A stretch of 64,000 nucleotides of DNA from Deinococcus fonticola (GTDB lineage: Bacteria > Deinococcota > Deinococci > Deinococcales > Deinococcaceae). Each line of letters starts with the position of its first letter. Within the stretch, counting starts at the first letter, position 1. Positions 8,801 through 16,284 of the stretch are shown here, in pieces. Position numbers and translations under genes: made by a program. The stretch covers positions 56,452 through 120,451 of the forward strand of contig NZ_SMMH01000010.1 of assembly GCF_004634215.1 (NCBI RefSeq), read 5' to 3'. The notes beneath the pieces were generated by a model. It was given only the letters and a program-made list of their open reading frames with translations, searched no databases and was not told where the DNA came from.

Positions 8801-8925
8801 GACTGGGACAGTGATCGCCCGAGTTCTGCGGCGTTTGCGGGTATGGAGATGTTGCTTTGGCGGCTGCCCCTGCTGCTGGTTTATTCTCTTGCCGCAGAGG
8901 TGAGGCGGCACTGAACCTGCCCCCT

Positions 8926-9561
8926 TCAGAACAACTCCAGACCGTCGCTGTTGCCTGCCAGCCACGGCGCGTTCAGGCGGGCCAGGGTCACCAACTGCCG
9001 CGCCAGCGGGGAAAGGCGCCACGCCTCTCCCCCGTTCGCCCCCATCAGCAGCCCCTGTTGCCCTAACCCCAGCAGGGTCGCGCCCGCCTCGTCGCGTGAC
9101 CACCCCGGCAAGCGTGCCCCGGCGGGCAGGATGTCGGCGTAAGGGTCAAGTGGATCGAGGGCGCCCACCACCGCCAGCAGCACCCCGAACTCGCGTTCGG
9201 AGAGCCCTTCCAGCACACGCATGGTCTGGAATTTATCGACCTGGGGCGCAGGAAAAGTGAGCAGGCACCCCGTCAGCGAACGCGCGATCAGGCGCAGTTT
9301 GCCGTCCGACTCGGCCACTTCTGCCGCCCGCACCGCCTGCACCACGTTGGCCCGGAAGGCGTCGGAGCGCAGGTAAGCGTGATCGACCTGCGCCGCGCCC
9401 TCCTGCGCCAGCAAGGCCAGTTCGTGCTGGAAGTGTCCGGCCAGCCGCTGGGCTTGCTGCGCGTTCGCGTAAGCGAACCAGCCCGACAGGGACGCGGCGG
9501 GCAGCCCCAGCGGTTCCAGTGACCGCAACGCGGGAAACAGGGGCTCCAGGGCATTAACCAC
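8926..9561 (-). CDS. hypothetical protein
   Basis: A protein of about 211 residues with no family I recognise. It is predicted soluble and largely helical, rich in Leu and Ala, with no signal peptide or obvious catalytic motif. The frame runs on upstream to 10401 but overlaps the amidase gene on the other strand, so the real start must be near 9561. I chose GTG at 9561 (VVNALEPLFPALRSLEPL); a -35/-10 pair (TTGACC, 17 bases, GACGAT) lies just upstream and would make the transcript leaderless. Only 54 bases separate it from the divergent amidase gene. The C-terminal half (EREFGVLLAVVGALDPLDPY, then LGLGQQGLLMGANGGEAWRL) has a winged-helix look, but I cannot support a DNA-binding claim. Confidence 0.6.
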   Translation of the reverse strand: MVNALEPLFPALRSLEPLGLPAASLSGWFAYANAQQAQRLAGHFQHELALLAQEGAAQVDHAYLRSDAFRANVVQAVRAAEVAESDGKLRLIARSLTGCLLTFPAPQVDKFQTMRVLEGLSEREFGVLLAVVGALDPLDPYADILPAGARLPGWSRDEAGATLLGLGQQGLLMGANGGEAWRLSPLARQLVTLARLNAPWLAGNSDGLELF

Positions 9562-9615
9562 ACCACAGATCGTCGGTGAAAAGCGCCTCACGGTCAACAG
9601 GTAACATCCAGGGAC

Positions 9616-10275
9616 ATGAGCCGCCCTGCCTTCCCCGTCACGCTTCTCGCCTTGCTGGGCTTGGCCCAGGCCACACCCGCCCCTACCATCGACACCAGCC
9701 AGATGCTGCGCATGACGCCCCAGCGCACCCAACTGACGCTGGAGTACATCCGGCAGCATTACGACGCCAAAGCCAGCAGCATTCAAATTACGCCGCTGAT
9801 GATCGTCATTCACTGGACGGCCACGGGCAGCCTGAAATCGACGCTGAACACCTTCAAACCCGAGGTGCTGAGCGGCAGAACGGACATTCAGAAAGGCGGA
9901 AAACTGAACACGGGGGCGCACTATGTCGTCGACCGGGACGGCACCATCTACCAGCTGATGAACGAAACGGACATGGCGCGGCATGTCATCGGCCTGAACC
10001 GCTTCGCCATCGGCATCGAGAACGTCGGGAACAACGACCTGACGCCCGCCCAGTTGAAAGCGAACACGCAACTGGTGAACCACCTGCACGAGAAATACGG
10101 CGTGCAGTACCTGATCGGCCACCACGAGTACGGCCAGTTTCGTGGAACGCCCCTGTGGGAAGAAAAAGACCCCACTTACTTCACCGTGAAAAGCGACCCC
10201 GGCGCGGCCTTCATGGCGCAACTGCGGGCGGCCCTGAAAAGCGGGGGCGTGACGTTCAGGGCACTGCCGAAGTAA
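9616..10275 (+). CDS. secreted N-acetylmuramoyl-L-alanine amidase (Amidase_2/PGRP fold)
   Basis: A 219-residue zinc amidase predicted to cut the bond between N-acetylmuramic acid and L-alanine in peptidoglycan. Residues 1-20 form a signal peptide ending near AQATPAP. The Amidase_2 fold is shown by MIVIHWTATGS (first zinc His), GAHYVVDRDGTIYQL, GIENVGNNDL and YLIGHHEYGQF (second His cluster), ending with TVKSDPG, the segment that carries the last zinc ligand region in this family. It is expected to act outside the membrane in wall turnover. Its 3' end overlaps the convergent nadR gene by 20 bases. Confidence 0.9.
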   Translation: MSRPAFPVTLLALLGLAQATPAPTIDTSQMLRMTPQRTQLTLEYIRQHYDAKASSIQITPLMIVIHWTATGSLKSTLNTFKPEVLSGRTDIQKGGKLNTGAHYVVDRDGTIYQLMNETDMARHVIGLNRFAIGIENVGNNDLTPAQLKANTQLVNHLHEKYGVQYLIGHHEYGQFRGTPLWEEKDPTYFTVKSDPGAAFMAQLRAALKSGGVTFRALPK

Positions 10276-11257
10276 GGCTCCGGGCCACCTGCTGCAGGCG
10301 TTCCGGCACACGGCCCCGCACCCACTGGAAGGGCACGCCCCGCGTTTCCAGGTCTTGCAGAATGAACCCCTGCTGCACCGTGCGAACCTCGGTATTGGCA
10401 CGCCAGCCGTCCTGCTCGTGTGGCAAGTCCGTGTTGCACAGGAACGTGTGCGCGTAGCGGGTCTTGCAGGCGTCCGCCAGGGCGTGCAATTCGTGCAGGG
10501 CGGTACCAGTCAGCAGGTAAGACCACATCAGGGTGGTCGCGGCGTTCGTGTCACTGAAGACCCAGCGGTTCACGCCAGCGGAACGGGCGGCCTCGTCCTC
10601 CAGCGCCCGGTGACCCAGCGCGATCTCCAGAAAATGCTCCGGGGTTAACGCGCCGTTCTCACGCTCGTACACGTCCCGCCCGTACTCCCGCACCCAGGTC
10701 GTCCTGAACGCCTCCCCGAGCGCCTGTGTCAGCGTACTTTTCCCGGTGCTTTCCGCCCCCAGAACGACTATTCGCTGCACGAAATGCGCGTACACGGCGG
10801 GGTCAAGGAACTCACGGTACTGGTGAATGTCAGACCGAAGTTGCGTGCCACTGATCGGCACCCCCTCACGCGCCACGTCCACCATCACGTGCGCCGCGCC
10901 CAGTTCTGCCGCCAGCGCCTCTCCGTACGCTTCAGAAGTCAGCACCACATCCGGCCACACGCCCCAGCCCCCCAGTACCGAGCGCACATACGCCCGGTGA
11001 ACCGCGTCCGGCTCTGTGTTCAAGGGCGGGTTGGGAGCGTCCGGCAACAACGCCAACTGCGGAAACAATCGAACCGGGTAGATTTCCCGCACCCAGTTTC
11101 GCCGCAAGGGCGATGGCATGGTCGGAAAATCCGGGCGGCTGTACACCCACACACTCACCTGTTCGCAGCGTGCCAGCGCACGGTCGATCAGAAGCTGATG
11201 ACCCTGATGAAAGGGCGCGAACTTCCCGATGATCAGGCCGTGGCGGAATTCAGGCAT
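10256..11257 (-). CDS. nadR: bifunctional NMN adenylyltransferase / ribosylnicotinamide kinase
   Basis: A 333-residue NadR-type enzyme. The N-terminal domain is an NMN adenylyltransferase (GKFAPFHQGHQLLIDRA, the HxGH nucleotidyltransferase motif, and ISGTQLRSD, the ISSTxxR-type motif). The C-terminal domain is a P-loop ribosylnicotinamide kinase (GAESTGKST). Together they turn nicotinamide riboside into NMN and then NAD. The N-terminal helix-turn-helix repressor domain of enterobacterial NadR is missing, so this form is catalytic only. The start at 11257 overlaps the end of pnuC by eight bases (ATGCCTGA), coupling NR uptake to its phosphorylation. It is the last gene of the NAD-salvage operon. 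Confidence 0.93.
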   Translation of the reverse strand: MPEFRHGLIIGKFAPFHQGHQLLIDRALARCEQVSVWVYSRPDFPTMPSPLRRNWVREIYPVRLFPQLALLPDAPNPPLNTEPDAVHRAYVRSVLGGWGVWPDVVLTSEAYGEALAAELGAAHVMVDVAREGVPISGTQLRSDIHQYREFLDPAVYAHFVQRIVVLGAESTGKSTLTQALGEAFRTTWVREYGRDVYERENGALTPEHFLEIALGHRALEDEAARSAGVNRWVFSDTNAATTLMWSYLLTGTALHELHALADACKTRYAHTFLCNTDLPHEQDGWRANTEVRTVQQGFILQDLETRGVPFQWVRGRVPERLQQVARSLTSAVP

Positions 11258-11840
11258 ACGCCACAGCCCGCGCCTCGTCGCGCCGCCACTCGCGCCAGCC
11301 ATACACGCTCATGCCTGCCAGGATGAACTGCAAGGCAAACAGCACCCAGTACCCCGTGTGCCAGAAATAAACGGCCTGAACAGCATTCACGACGATCCAC
11401 ACCGGCCATGACCACGACCACTTGCGCGTCGTGCCGAAATTGGCGATCAGCGCCAGCGTGACCGCCGCGAACTGCACCCAGTTCCAAGCCTGCGAGAAAT
11501 CCGTGACCGCCACCGTGTAAGCGAAAATGGCCAGGCTGGCCACCCAGGTCACGCCGTACCAGGCAGGCTCGTTGAACCTGATTTCGCCCTTTGCCCGCCG
11601 CTTCTCCAGGTGCCACAGGTACAGGCCGTGAATACCGAACAGCAGGTAAGTGACCTGCAAGCCCGCCAGCATCCACTGCTTTCCAGACAGAAACAGCAGA
11701 CAGTAAGGCAGCAGCGACAGGTTCGACCAGTGCCAGTACGTGCTTGACTTCGACCACAGGTAATACAGGCTGACCAGCACGCAGATGCCGCCTGCAAGGT
11801 CAAGAGCTAAAGGCGGAATGTTCAGGCCAAACAGGTTCAT
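11250..11840 (-). CDS. pnuC: nicotinamide riboside transporter PnuC
   Basis: A 196-residue integral membrane protein of the PnuC family, which imports nicotinamide riboside by facilitated diffusion trapped by phosphorylation. Six to seven hydrophobic helices are visible. Family residues include YLWSKSSTYWHWSNLSLLPY near residue 27, the aromatic stretch WNWVQFAAVTLALIANFGTTRKW and WIVVNAVQAVYFWHTGYWVLF, which hold the substrate-contact Trp, Asn and Tyr positions. It overlaps the preceding gene by ATGA and the following nadR by eight bases, so all three are translated as a unit. The partner kinase NadR supplies the phosphorylation step. Confidence 0.95.
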   Translation of the reverse strand: MNLFGLNIPPLALDLAGGICVLVSLYYLWSKSSTYWHWSNLSLLPYCLLFLSGKQWMLAGLQVTYLLFGIHGLYLWHLEKRRAKGEIRFNEPAWYGVTWVASLAIFAYTVAVTDFSQAWNWVQFAAVTLALIANFGTTRKWSWSWPVWIVVNAVQAVYFWHTGYWVLFALQFILAGMSVYGWREWRRDEARAVAYA

Positions 11841-12316
11841 GGGATGCCCTCCGGTAAGTGCGTGATCGGGTCAATCCGCCCGGTGAATCCCTCGCCCGCG
11901 TAATGAGCCATCACGCGAATCTGGCCCACTATCGCGTCGCTGAAAGCCTCCAAGTCCTCCGCCGGAACCCACAATTCCTGATGCCTTTCCCGGGCGCCCA
12001 CCACCTGAATCTCGTACTTTGTCGCCATATCCGAGCGAACCTCGAACGCGGTCACGAAACCGACGGGCGGGTCGTTACGTTTCGCTTTCCAGTCCCGGGC
12101 GATTTTCTCGGCGTACTCGAAGTTCAGCACGGGGTAAAAGAGCGGCTGATCCGGCAAACGCGGCGGCCACAAGCGCCAGCCGGAACCCGCCACCAATTTC
12201 AATTCCTGCAAGCCAGTAGGGCGGTACAGCGTGACGGTCTCCTCCACCGCAGGCCAGGGCAGGGTGCGCGCGGCATGGTCTGGAAAAAGAGTTTGGAGCC
12301 AGTCGGAACGGGTCAT
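11837..12316 (-). CDS. conserved protein often labelled ADP-ribosylation/crystallin J1
   Basis: A 159-residue soluble protein. It matches, from memory, a widespread small family commonly labelled ADP-ribosylation/crystallin J1: LYRPTGLQELKLV, then GSGWRLWPPRLPDQPLFYPVLNFEYAEKIARDW, FVTAFEVR, YEIQVVGARERHQELWVPAEDLEAFSDAIVGQI. The true biochemical function is not known, and I would not read the label as proof of ADP-ribose chemistry. Its place inside an NAD-salvage operon, one base after the preceding stop and overlapping pnuC by four bases, suggests a job with NAD, ADP-ribose or nicotinamide compounds. GGAG lies before the ATG. Confidence 0.8.
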   Translation of the reverse strand: MTRSDWLQTLFPDHAARTLPWPAVEETVTLYRPTGLQELKLVAGSGWRLWPPRLPDQPLFYPVLNFEYAEKIARDWKAKRNDPPVGFVTAFEVRSDMATKYEIQVVGARERHQELWVPAEDLEAFSDAIVGQIRVMAHYAGEGFTGRIDPITHLPEGIP

Positions 12317-12317
12317 T

Positions 12318-12761
12318 TCAACTCCAGTGCAGGCTGCTCAGTTTGTCGCCTGTAGCCAGCCAGTACAGTGCAGCGGCTGTCGCCTGAGCTTTTGTCACGG
12401 TGCGGTGAAGATCCTCCTGAAAACTGTTGCCTTTAAAACCGTTTTCTGGTGGATTCACGAACGTTTCCGGGAGCTGGGTAATGTCATAAGACACGTGCGG
12501 ATCGGTAGCGTAATGCTCGCAGTGTTCATCCAGACGCACAAGAGCTCTTTCAGCATTCAGCCAAAGCATCAATGCACCAAGAGATAACGGCCCTCTCTCC
12601 CAGGAAGCCTCAATGTAAACAGCGTGTTCCAGTCTCAGGGTCAGAAACGCTTTGGCTTCTTCCGCCCTACAGAGGCCAGTTTGCTCAATACCTGAAGGTC
12701 TGTGGACAAAAACGCCGTATTCTTTCGCGTTCGGTTCTTGCTTGAGCTTCCACCCATTCAC
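12318..12761 (-). CDS. unknown protein in NAD operon; Imm1-like C-terminus
   Basis: A 147-residue soluble protein, start GTG at 12761 overlapping the nadV stop as GTGA and preceded by GAGGTGAGGGG. The frame is open far upstream (to 13724) but that part is the nadV shadow. I do not recognise the family with certainty. The C-terminus, VTKAQATAAALYWLATGDKL then LHW, resembles the end of Imm1-type immunity proteins (helix, then TG-x-x-P-x-x-x-x-W). The middle holds alternating strands (AVYIEASWERG, ERALVRLDE). If it is an immunity-type protein, its place among NAD genes would be notable, but the resemblance is short. Confidence 0.6.
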   Translation of the reverse strand: MNGWKLKQEPNAKEYGVFVHRPSGIEQTGLCRAEEAKAFLTLRLEHAVYIEASWERGPLSLGALMLWLNAERALVRLDEHCEHYATDPHVSYDITQLPETFVNPPENGFKGNSFQEDLHRTVTKAQATAAALYWLATGDKLSSLHWS

Positions 12762-14161
12762 GCCCGTCCCCTCACCTCTTCCAGCGAATCCCTGACCACC
12801 AGTTCGCCGTCTTTGAACACGGTTCGCATCAGTGAGCCGGGGAAGTCGGTGTCGAAGGTGTAATAGGCGCGGGTGGTCATGCGGCCGTCTTCCATCACCA
12901 GATCCAACACGCCGTCTTTGCTGCGTTTGCCGGGATCGGTCACGGGGTCTTTGTAGATGCCCCGGTACGCGCCGTCGATGAGACCCGCACTGGCCTTGTA
13001 GGCGAAGCGTTGGGTATCGCGGTCTACTTTTTGCAGCAGGGCGCCGCCCATGCCGAACGCGACATTCTCGGCGGAGAAGCCGTCGATCAGGAGGTTTTGC
13101 AGAATCTGGCGGATGGTGTCCTCGTTGATGCCGTCGCCCTGGATGACGCGGACGTGGTTGAGAACCTGATAGCCCTTGCTGTTCACGGTGGTGCCGTACT
13201 TGGCGGCCAGGGCCTTCACGGCCAGGCGCACCATGGCGGGGGGATCGCCACTGTCGGGGCGGACGACCAGGGTGGCGCCGCTCTCGATGACTTCCTTTTT
13301 CAGGGTTTCGCCCCAGTGAACGTTGATGGCGTGTTTCAGGTCGTAACTGTCGCTCACCACGGCGTAGATGCCGCCCTTCTTGCCGAACATCCGGACCATG
13401 TTGCGGTACGCTTCGACTTCGTTTTCCTTGCCCCAGCTGGTGATGGTGCTGTGTTCGGCGGCGGGGATGGAGTAACCGGCGATGTCGGCGCCGTAGTGGT
13501 TGCGGGCGACGCGCAGGGCTTCGAGGGTGTCGCTGCCCTGGAAGTTCACGAGGTGCGCCAGGCCGCCCAGGCCGGCACTTTCGCGGCTGCTGACGCCGCG
13601 GCTGCCGAAGTCGTGGAGCTTGAACGGCAGTTCCTCGGCGGCGCGGTCGCTGGTCTTCTCCAGGGCTTCTTTGATGATCTCGCGGATGGCGTGGCTCTGG
13701 GTGCAGACGGTGGTGGGGTACCACACGCGCATCAGCATGGTCTCAAACCAGCCGACCAGCCAGGGCAACTCGGGGTCGGTGTTCGTGCAGCTCATCAGGA
13801 TGTTGTGGATGGGGACGCTTACGCCTTCGGGGACGGCGCGGATTTCCAGGGGGAGTTTCCCGCCGTGCACGTTCACCACGCGCATCCAGCCCTCATAGGG
13901 AAAGGGTTCGCCGTGCGCTTCGATCAGGTCGCGGGCTTCCTCGACCATCTCGGCGGTGACGCGCCGCGTCAGATACCGGTCGAGGATGTACTGCAACCCG
14001 AAAAAGCGCGTGGTGGGGTACTTGCCGCCGCGGGATTCCAGGTAGCTGAAGAGGCGCGTGGTGCCCTGGGGGTACTGGAGGTAATGGCTGCTCTTGTAAC
14101 TGTCGGTGTCGAGGATCAGGTTGTCGTCGCTGAGTTTGACCGGGGTGGCAGGTACGGGCAT
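12758..14161 (-). CDS. nadV: nicotinamide phosphoribosyltransferase (NAMPT/NadV type)
   Basis: A 467-residue phosphoribosyltransferase that joins nicotinamide and PRPP to make NMN, the one-step salvage route shared with vertebrate NAMPT. Characteristic segments are DTDSYKSSHYLQYPQGTTRLFSYLESRGGKY at the N-terminus, LHDFGSRGVSSRESAGLGGLAHLVNFQGSDT, AAEHSTITSWG (the phosphorylated catalytic His region), VVRPDSGDPPAM and VIQGDGINEDTI. Length equals that of the family. It lies 13 bases after the phosphatase-like gene and overlaps the next gene by four bases. Together with NadR it feeds the NMN pool from nicotinamide, while PnuC and the NadR kinase feed it from nicotinamide riboside. Confidence 0.96.
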   Translation of the reverse strand: MPVPATPVKLSDDNLILDTDSYKSSHYLQYPQGTTRLFSYLESRGGKYPTTRFFGLQYILDRYLTRRVTAEMVEEARDLIEAHGEPFPYEGWMRVVNVHGGKLPLEIRAVPEGVSVPIHNILMSCTNTDPELPWLVGWFETMLMRVWYPTTVCTQSHAIREIIKEALEKTSDRAAEELPFKLHDFGSRGVSSRESAGLGGLAHLVNFQGSDTLEALRVARNHYGADIAGYSIPAAEHSTITSWGKENEVEAYRNMVRMFGKKGGIYAVVSDSYDLKHAINVHWGETLKKEVIESGATLVVRPDSGDPPAMVRLAVKALAAKYGTTVNSKGYQVLNHVRVIQGDGINEDTIRQILQNLLIDGFSAENVAFGMGGALLQKVDRDTQRFAYKASAGLIDGAYRGIYKDPVTDPGKRSKDGVLDLVMEDGRMTTRAYYTFDTDFPGSLMRTVFKDGELVVRDSLEEVRGRA

Positions 14162-14174
14162 GGTTCATTCTCCT

Positions 14175-14720
14175 TTAGCAGGTATGGGTGCGGGCGTAGG
14201 TTTCGACGTAGCGGGGCTGATCGGCCTCCACAGCCCTGGGGCTGCGGCAGTGGCGCACGAGGGCTATGGCGTCGTGGGCGTTCAGGCCGCTTTGCACCAG
14301 GAGGCATGCGGCGAGCATTCCGCTGCGGCCCAGGCCGCCGAGGCAGTGAATGACGATGGTTTCCCCGTGGCGCAGGCGATCCCTCAGGTCTTGCACCAGC
14401 GCGTGAAAGGCCGCGTCGTCGGTGGGGGTCTTCACGTCGGGGATGGGGTGATGACGGACATTCAGGCCAAGGCGGGCAGCCTCGGCGTGGTAGTCGTCCA
14501 TGTGCCAGCGCTGCATTTCGTCCTGTTCCATCAGGTTGACCAGCAGGGTGACGCCTTTCTCCTTCAGGTGCCCGAGGTCGGTCGTGAGATCGCGGTCATG
14601 GCGCAGCTCGTGGCCCTGGCCTTTCTTGCCGGGGGCGATGGTCAGGCCAAGCCGGCCGGGCCAGCGTGGGGGCCCATCTTCTATCCAGGCGATGCGGAGG
14701 GGATTCTGGGTACTATTCAT
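14175..14720 (-). CDS. tyrosine/dual-specificity phosphatase-like protein, first gene of NAD operon
   Basis: A 181-residue cysteine phosphatase of the CDKN3/dual-specificity type. The P-loop HCLGGLGR occupies residues 125-132 (nucleophile Cys 126, Arg 132), and a general-acid Asp is likely at D95 in HPIPDVKTP. These enzymes form a cysteinyl-phosphate intermediate on phosphotyrosine, phosphosugar or phosphoinositide substrates. Here it heads a co-directional NAD-salvage operon, so a phosphorylated pyridine or ADP-ribose compound is a reasonable but unproven substrate. AGGAG at 14726-14730 is a good ribosome binding site for the ATG at 14720. Confidence 0.85.
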   Translation of the reverse strand: MNSTQNPLRIAWIEDGPPRWPGRLGLTIAPGKKGQGHELRHDRDLTTDLGHLKEKGVTLLVNLMEQDEMQRWHMDDYHAEAARLGLNVRHHPIPDVKTPTDDAAFHALVQDLRDRLRHGETIVIHCLGGLGRSGMLAACLLVQSGLNAHDAIALVRHCRSPRAVEADQPRYVETYARTHTC

Positions 14721-14732
14721 CTCAACTCCTTT

Positions 14733-14772
14733 CTCATAATTTACATTCTTCTTTATTAGTAAAATGAGTCAA
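14733..14772 (-). promoter_or_regulatory. NAD-operon promoter with overlapping inverted repeat
   Basis: AT-rich segment upstream of the six-gene operon. TTGACT (14772-14767) and AAGAAT (14750-14745), 16 bases apart, could be -35 and -10. An imperfect palindrome, CTCATaaTTTAC (14733-14744) against GTAAAATGAG (14759-14768), brackets the -10. That is the usual geometry of a repressor site. The regulator (for example NrtR-like or NiaR-like) is not in the window and is inferred only from the operon content. Confidence 0.45.
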
Positions 14773-14847
14773 TAATCCAGTTGGGCAGTCTGATGCAGGA
14801 ACCAATGCCTGACTCCCCACGTAGTGCCTTACAGTGACCCTACTGTG

Positions 14848-15966
14848 ATGACCAAACCCCCTGAAACGAACGCTTTTCAGTACGCCTGGAAAAGCCCCTG
14901 GGTACGCCTGGCGGTGTTTCTGCTGGCCTTCTACCTGCTCTACAGGGTGTTTGGTTCCATCACCAGCGTCGTGGTGGACTTCACGGTGGCGTTCCTGATC
15001 GCCTACCTGGCCAACCCGCTGCTGAACTGGCTGGAGAAAGGCCGGGTCAAGCGCGGGCTGGGCGTGGTGTTCGTGCTGCTGCTGTTTCTGGGATTGCTGG
15101 CGCTGACCGTCACCCTGATCGTCACGGTCTCGGGGCAATTCGCCCAGCTCATCAAGAACCTGCCCAACCTGGTCAACAACCTGGGCGGCCTCATCGACAA
15201 CGTGGCAGTGCGCCTCAACAACCTGGGTATTCCCGGCATGGAGAACGTGCAGGAACGCATGACCACCGCCGCGCAGACCTGGGTGCAGAACCTCGACCAG
15301 AACCTCGGCCCGATTCTTCAGAACGCCCTGAACTCCACTGGCACGCTGCTGAATTACGTGCTGTCGGTGGGCGGCATCATCGGGCAGATCGTGCTGATCC
15401 TGCTGCTGAGCGTGTACCTTATGCTGGATTACAACCGTGTGAACGCCGCCCTGCTGCGGGCTTTCCCGCGCCCATGGCAGCCGCGCGTGCTGGAACTGTC
15501 GGCCCTGACCGGGCAGGCGGTGGGCGGGTACGTGCGCGGGCAACTCATCATCGCGTCGTTCATTGGCCTGTTCGTGTGGATCGGTCTGACGCTGGTGGGC
15601 ATTCCCAGCGCCGCCGCCATTGGCTTTCTGGCAGGTGCTTTCAACATCGTGCCGTACCTGGGGCCGATCATCGGCGCGACCCCGGCGCTGCTGCTGGCGC
15701 TGACCATGCCGAACGTGCTGCTGAAAATGATCCTGGTGATCGTGGTGTTTGTGGCCGCCAACCAGATCGAGAGCAACTTCCTGAGTCCATACATCCTGAG
15801 CAAGAACACCGACCTGCACCCGGTCACCATTCTGGTCGCCATTCTGGTGGGCGTGGCTTTGATGGGTTTCGCGGGAGCGCTGCTGGCCGTGCCCACGGTG
15901 GCCCTGGCAAAATTGCTTCTGGAGAAGTACTACTACCCCAGCCGCGTGTACACCGAGGGGCCATAG
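14848..15966 (+). CDS. AI-2E family transporter (permease)
   Basis: A 372-residue integral membrane protein of the AI-2E/PerM family. About eight hydrophobic helices are visible: two at the N-terminus (WVRLAVFLLAFYLLYRVF, VVVDFTVAFLIAYLANPLL), an extended amphipathic loop (residues about 100-175), and a C-terminal bundle including GGYVRGQLIIASFIGLFVWIGL, AGAFNIVPYLGPIIG and the family's NQIESNFLSPYILSKNTDLHPVTIL motif. The latter places it firmly in the family, whose members export autoinducer-2 or act as Na+/H+ antiporters; the substrate here is unknown. The frame also has a GTG at 14824, but the ATG at 14848 is preferred. Confidence 0.9.
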   Translation: MTKPPETNAFQYAWKSPWVRLAVFLLAFYLLYRVFGSITSVVVDFTVAFLIAYLANPLLNWLEKGRVKRGLGVVFVLLLFLGLLALTVTLIVTVSGQFAQLIKNLPNLVNNLGGLIDNVAVRLNNLGIPGMENVQERMTTAAQTWVQNLDQNLGPILQNALNSTGTLLNYVLSVGGIIGQIVLILLLSVYLMLDYNRVNAALLRAFPRPWQPRVLELSALTGQAVGGYVRGQLIIASFIGLFVWIGLTLVGIPSAAAIGFLAGAFNIVPYLGPIIGATPALLLALTMPNVLLKMILVIVVFVAANQIESNFLSPYILSKNTDLHPVTILVAILVGVALMGFAGALLAVPTVALAKLLLEKYYYPSRVYTEGP

Positions 15967-16284
15967 CGCAGAAGCTTTCCGCTTGCCGCGTCTGCTGGCG
16001 ATAACCAGCCAAACACGCTCCTGAGAATAAATAAGCGTTCCATGGTCAACCAGACAGGAAGAAGAAGGCCCGAGTCATAGCCGTTTGCAATGGATCACCA
16101 TGTCTGCCACCCTCCTCAGGGAAGATAAGAACAGCGCTCCATCTTATCCAGACCATCCAAAAGCGGCTTGAAAGAAAAGCCGCTTTATTTCTCTCTGTGT
16201 TTCCTCGATTCCCTGGAAGATGAAGGCCAATGTGCTCCCAGGATATTGAACTCAGGAGGCTGCCTCGTGTCTGACCCGCCCTCC
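15967..16284. other. intergenic region with terminator
   Basis: No gene supported. The only clear structure is the hairpin at 16160-16186, which lies about 200 bases after the permease stop and about 100 before the end of the convergent phosphoesterase gene. Confidence 0.5.
16160..16190. terminator. bidirectional terminator
   Basis: AAAGCGGCTT (16160-16169) pairs perfectly with AAGCCGCTTT (16177-16186), loop of seven, T-rich after. It lies between convergent genes. Confidence 0.8.

Larger units (their letters stand above)
8273..8925. other. 650-base gap with probable decayed coding material
   Basis: No confident gene. Two things are visible. At 8327-8563 a plus-strand frame could encode a 78-residue protein with one hydrophobic helix (NFLFLLFITAVLAFW), interrupted by three tandem 8-bp units (GTTCTGGC) at 8394-8418. 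At about 8698-8800 the minus strand reads through a segment (LLSGHKFSGLGAL) that recalls the PLP-lysine loop of cysteine desulfurases but has no upstream or downstream continuation. A 25-base stretch at 8643-8670 resembles 953-978. Confidence 0.4.

Noticed and set aside
9562..10401. Upstream extension of the 8926-9561 gene
   Set aside because: It overlaps the amidase gene on the other strand in full and shows shadow composition.
12762..13724. Upstream extension of the 147-residue NAD-operon gene
   Set aside because: It lies wholly in the nadV coding region in another frame, is Arg/Pro-rich and has no ribosome site; the GTG at 12761 is a far better start.
13010..14353. 447-codon plus-strand frame opposite nadV
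   Set aside because: Antisense shadow of nadV with Gly/Val/His-rich composition and no motif.
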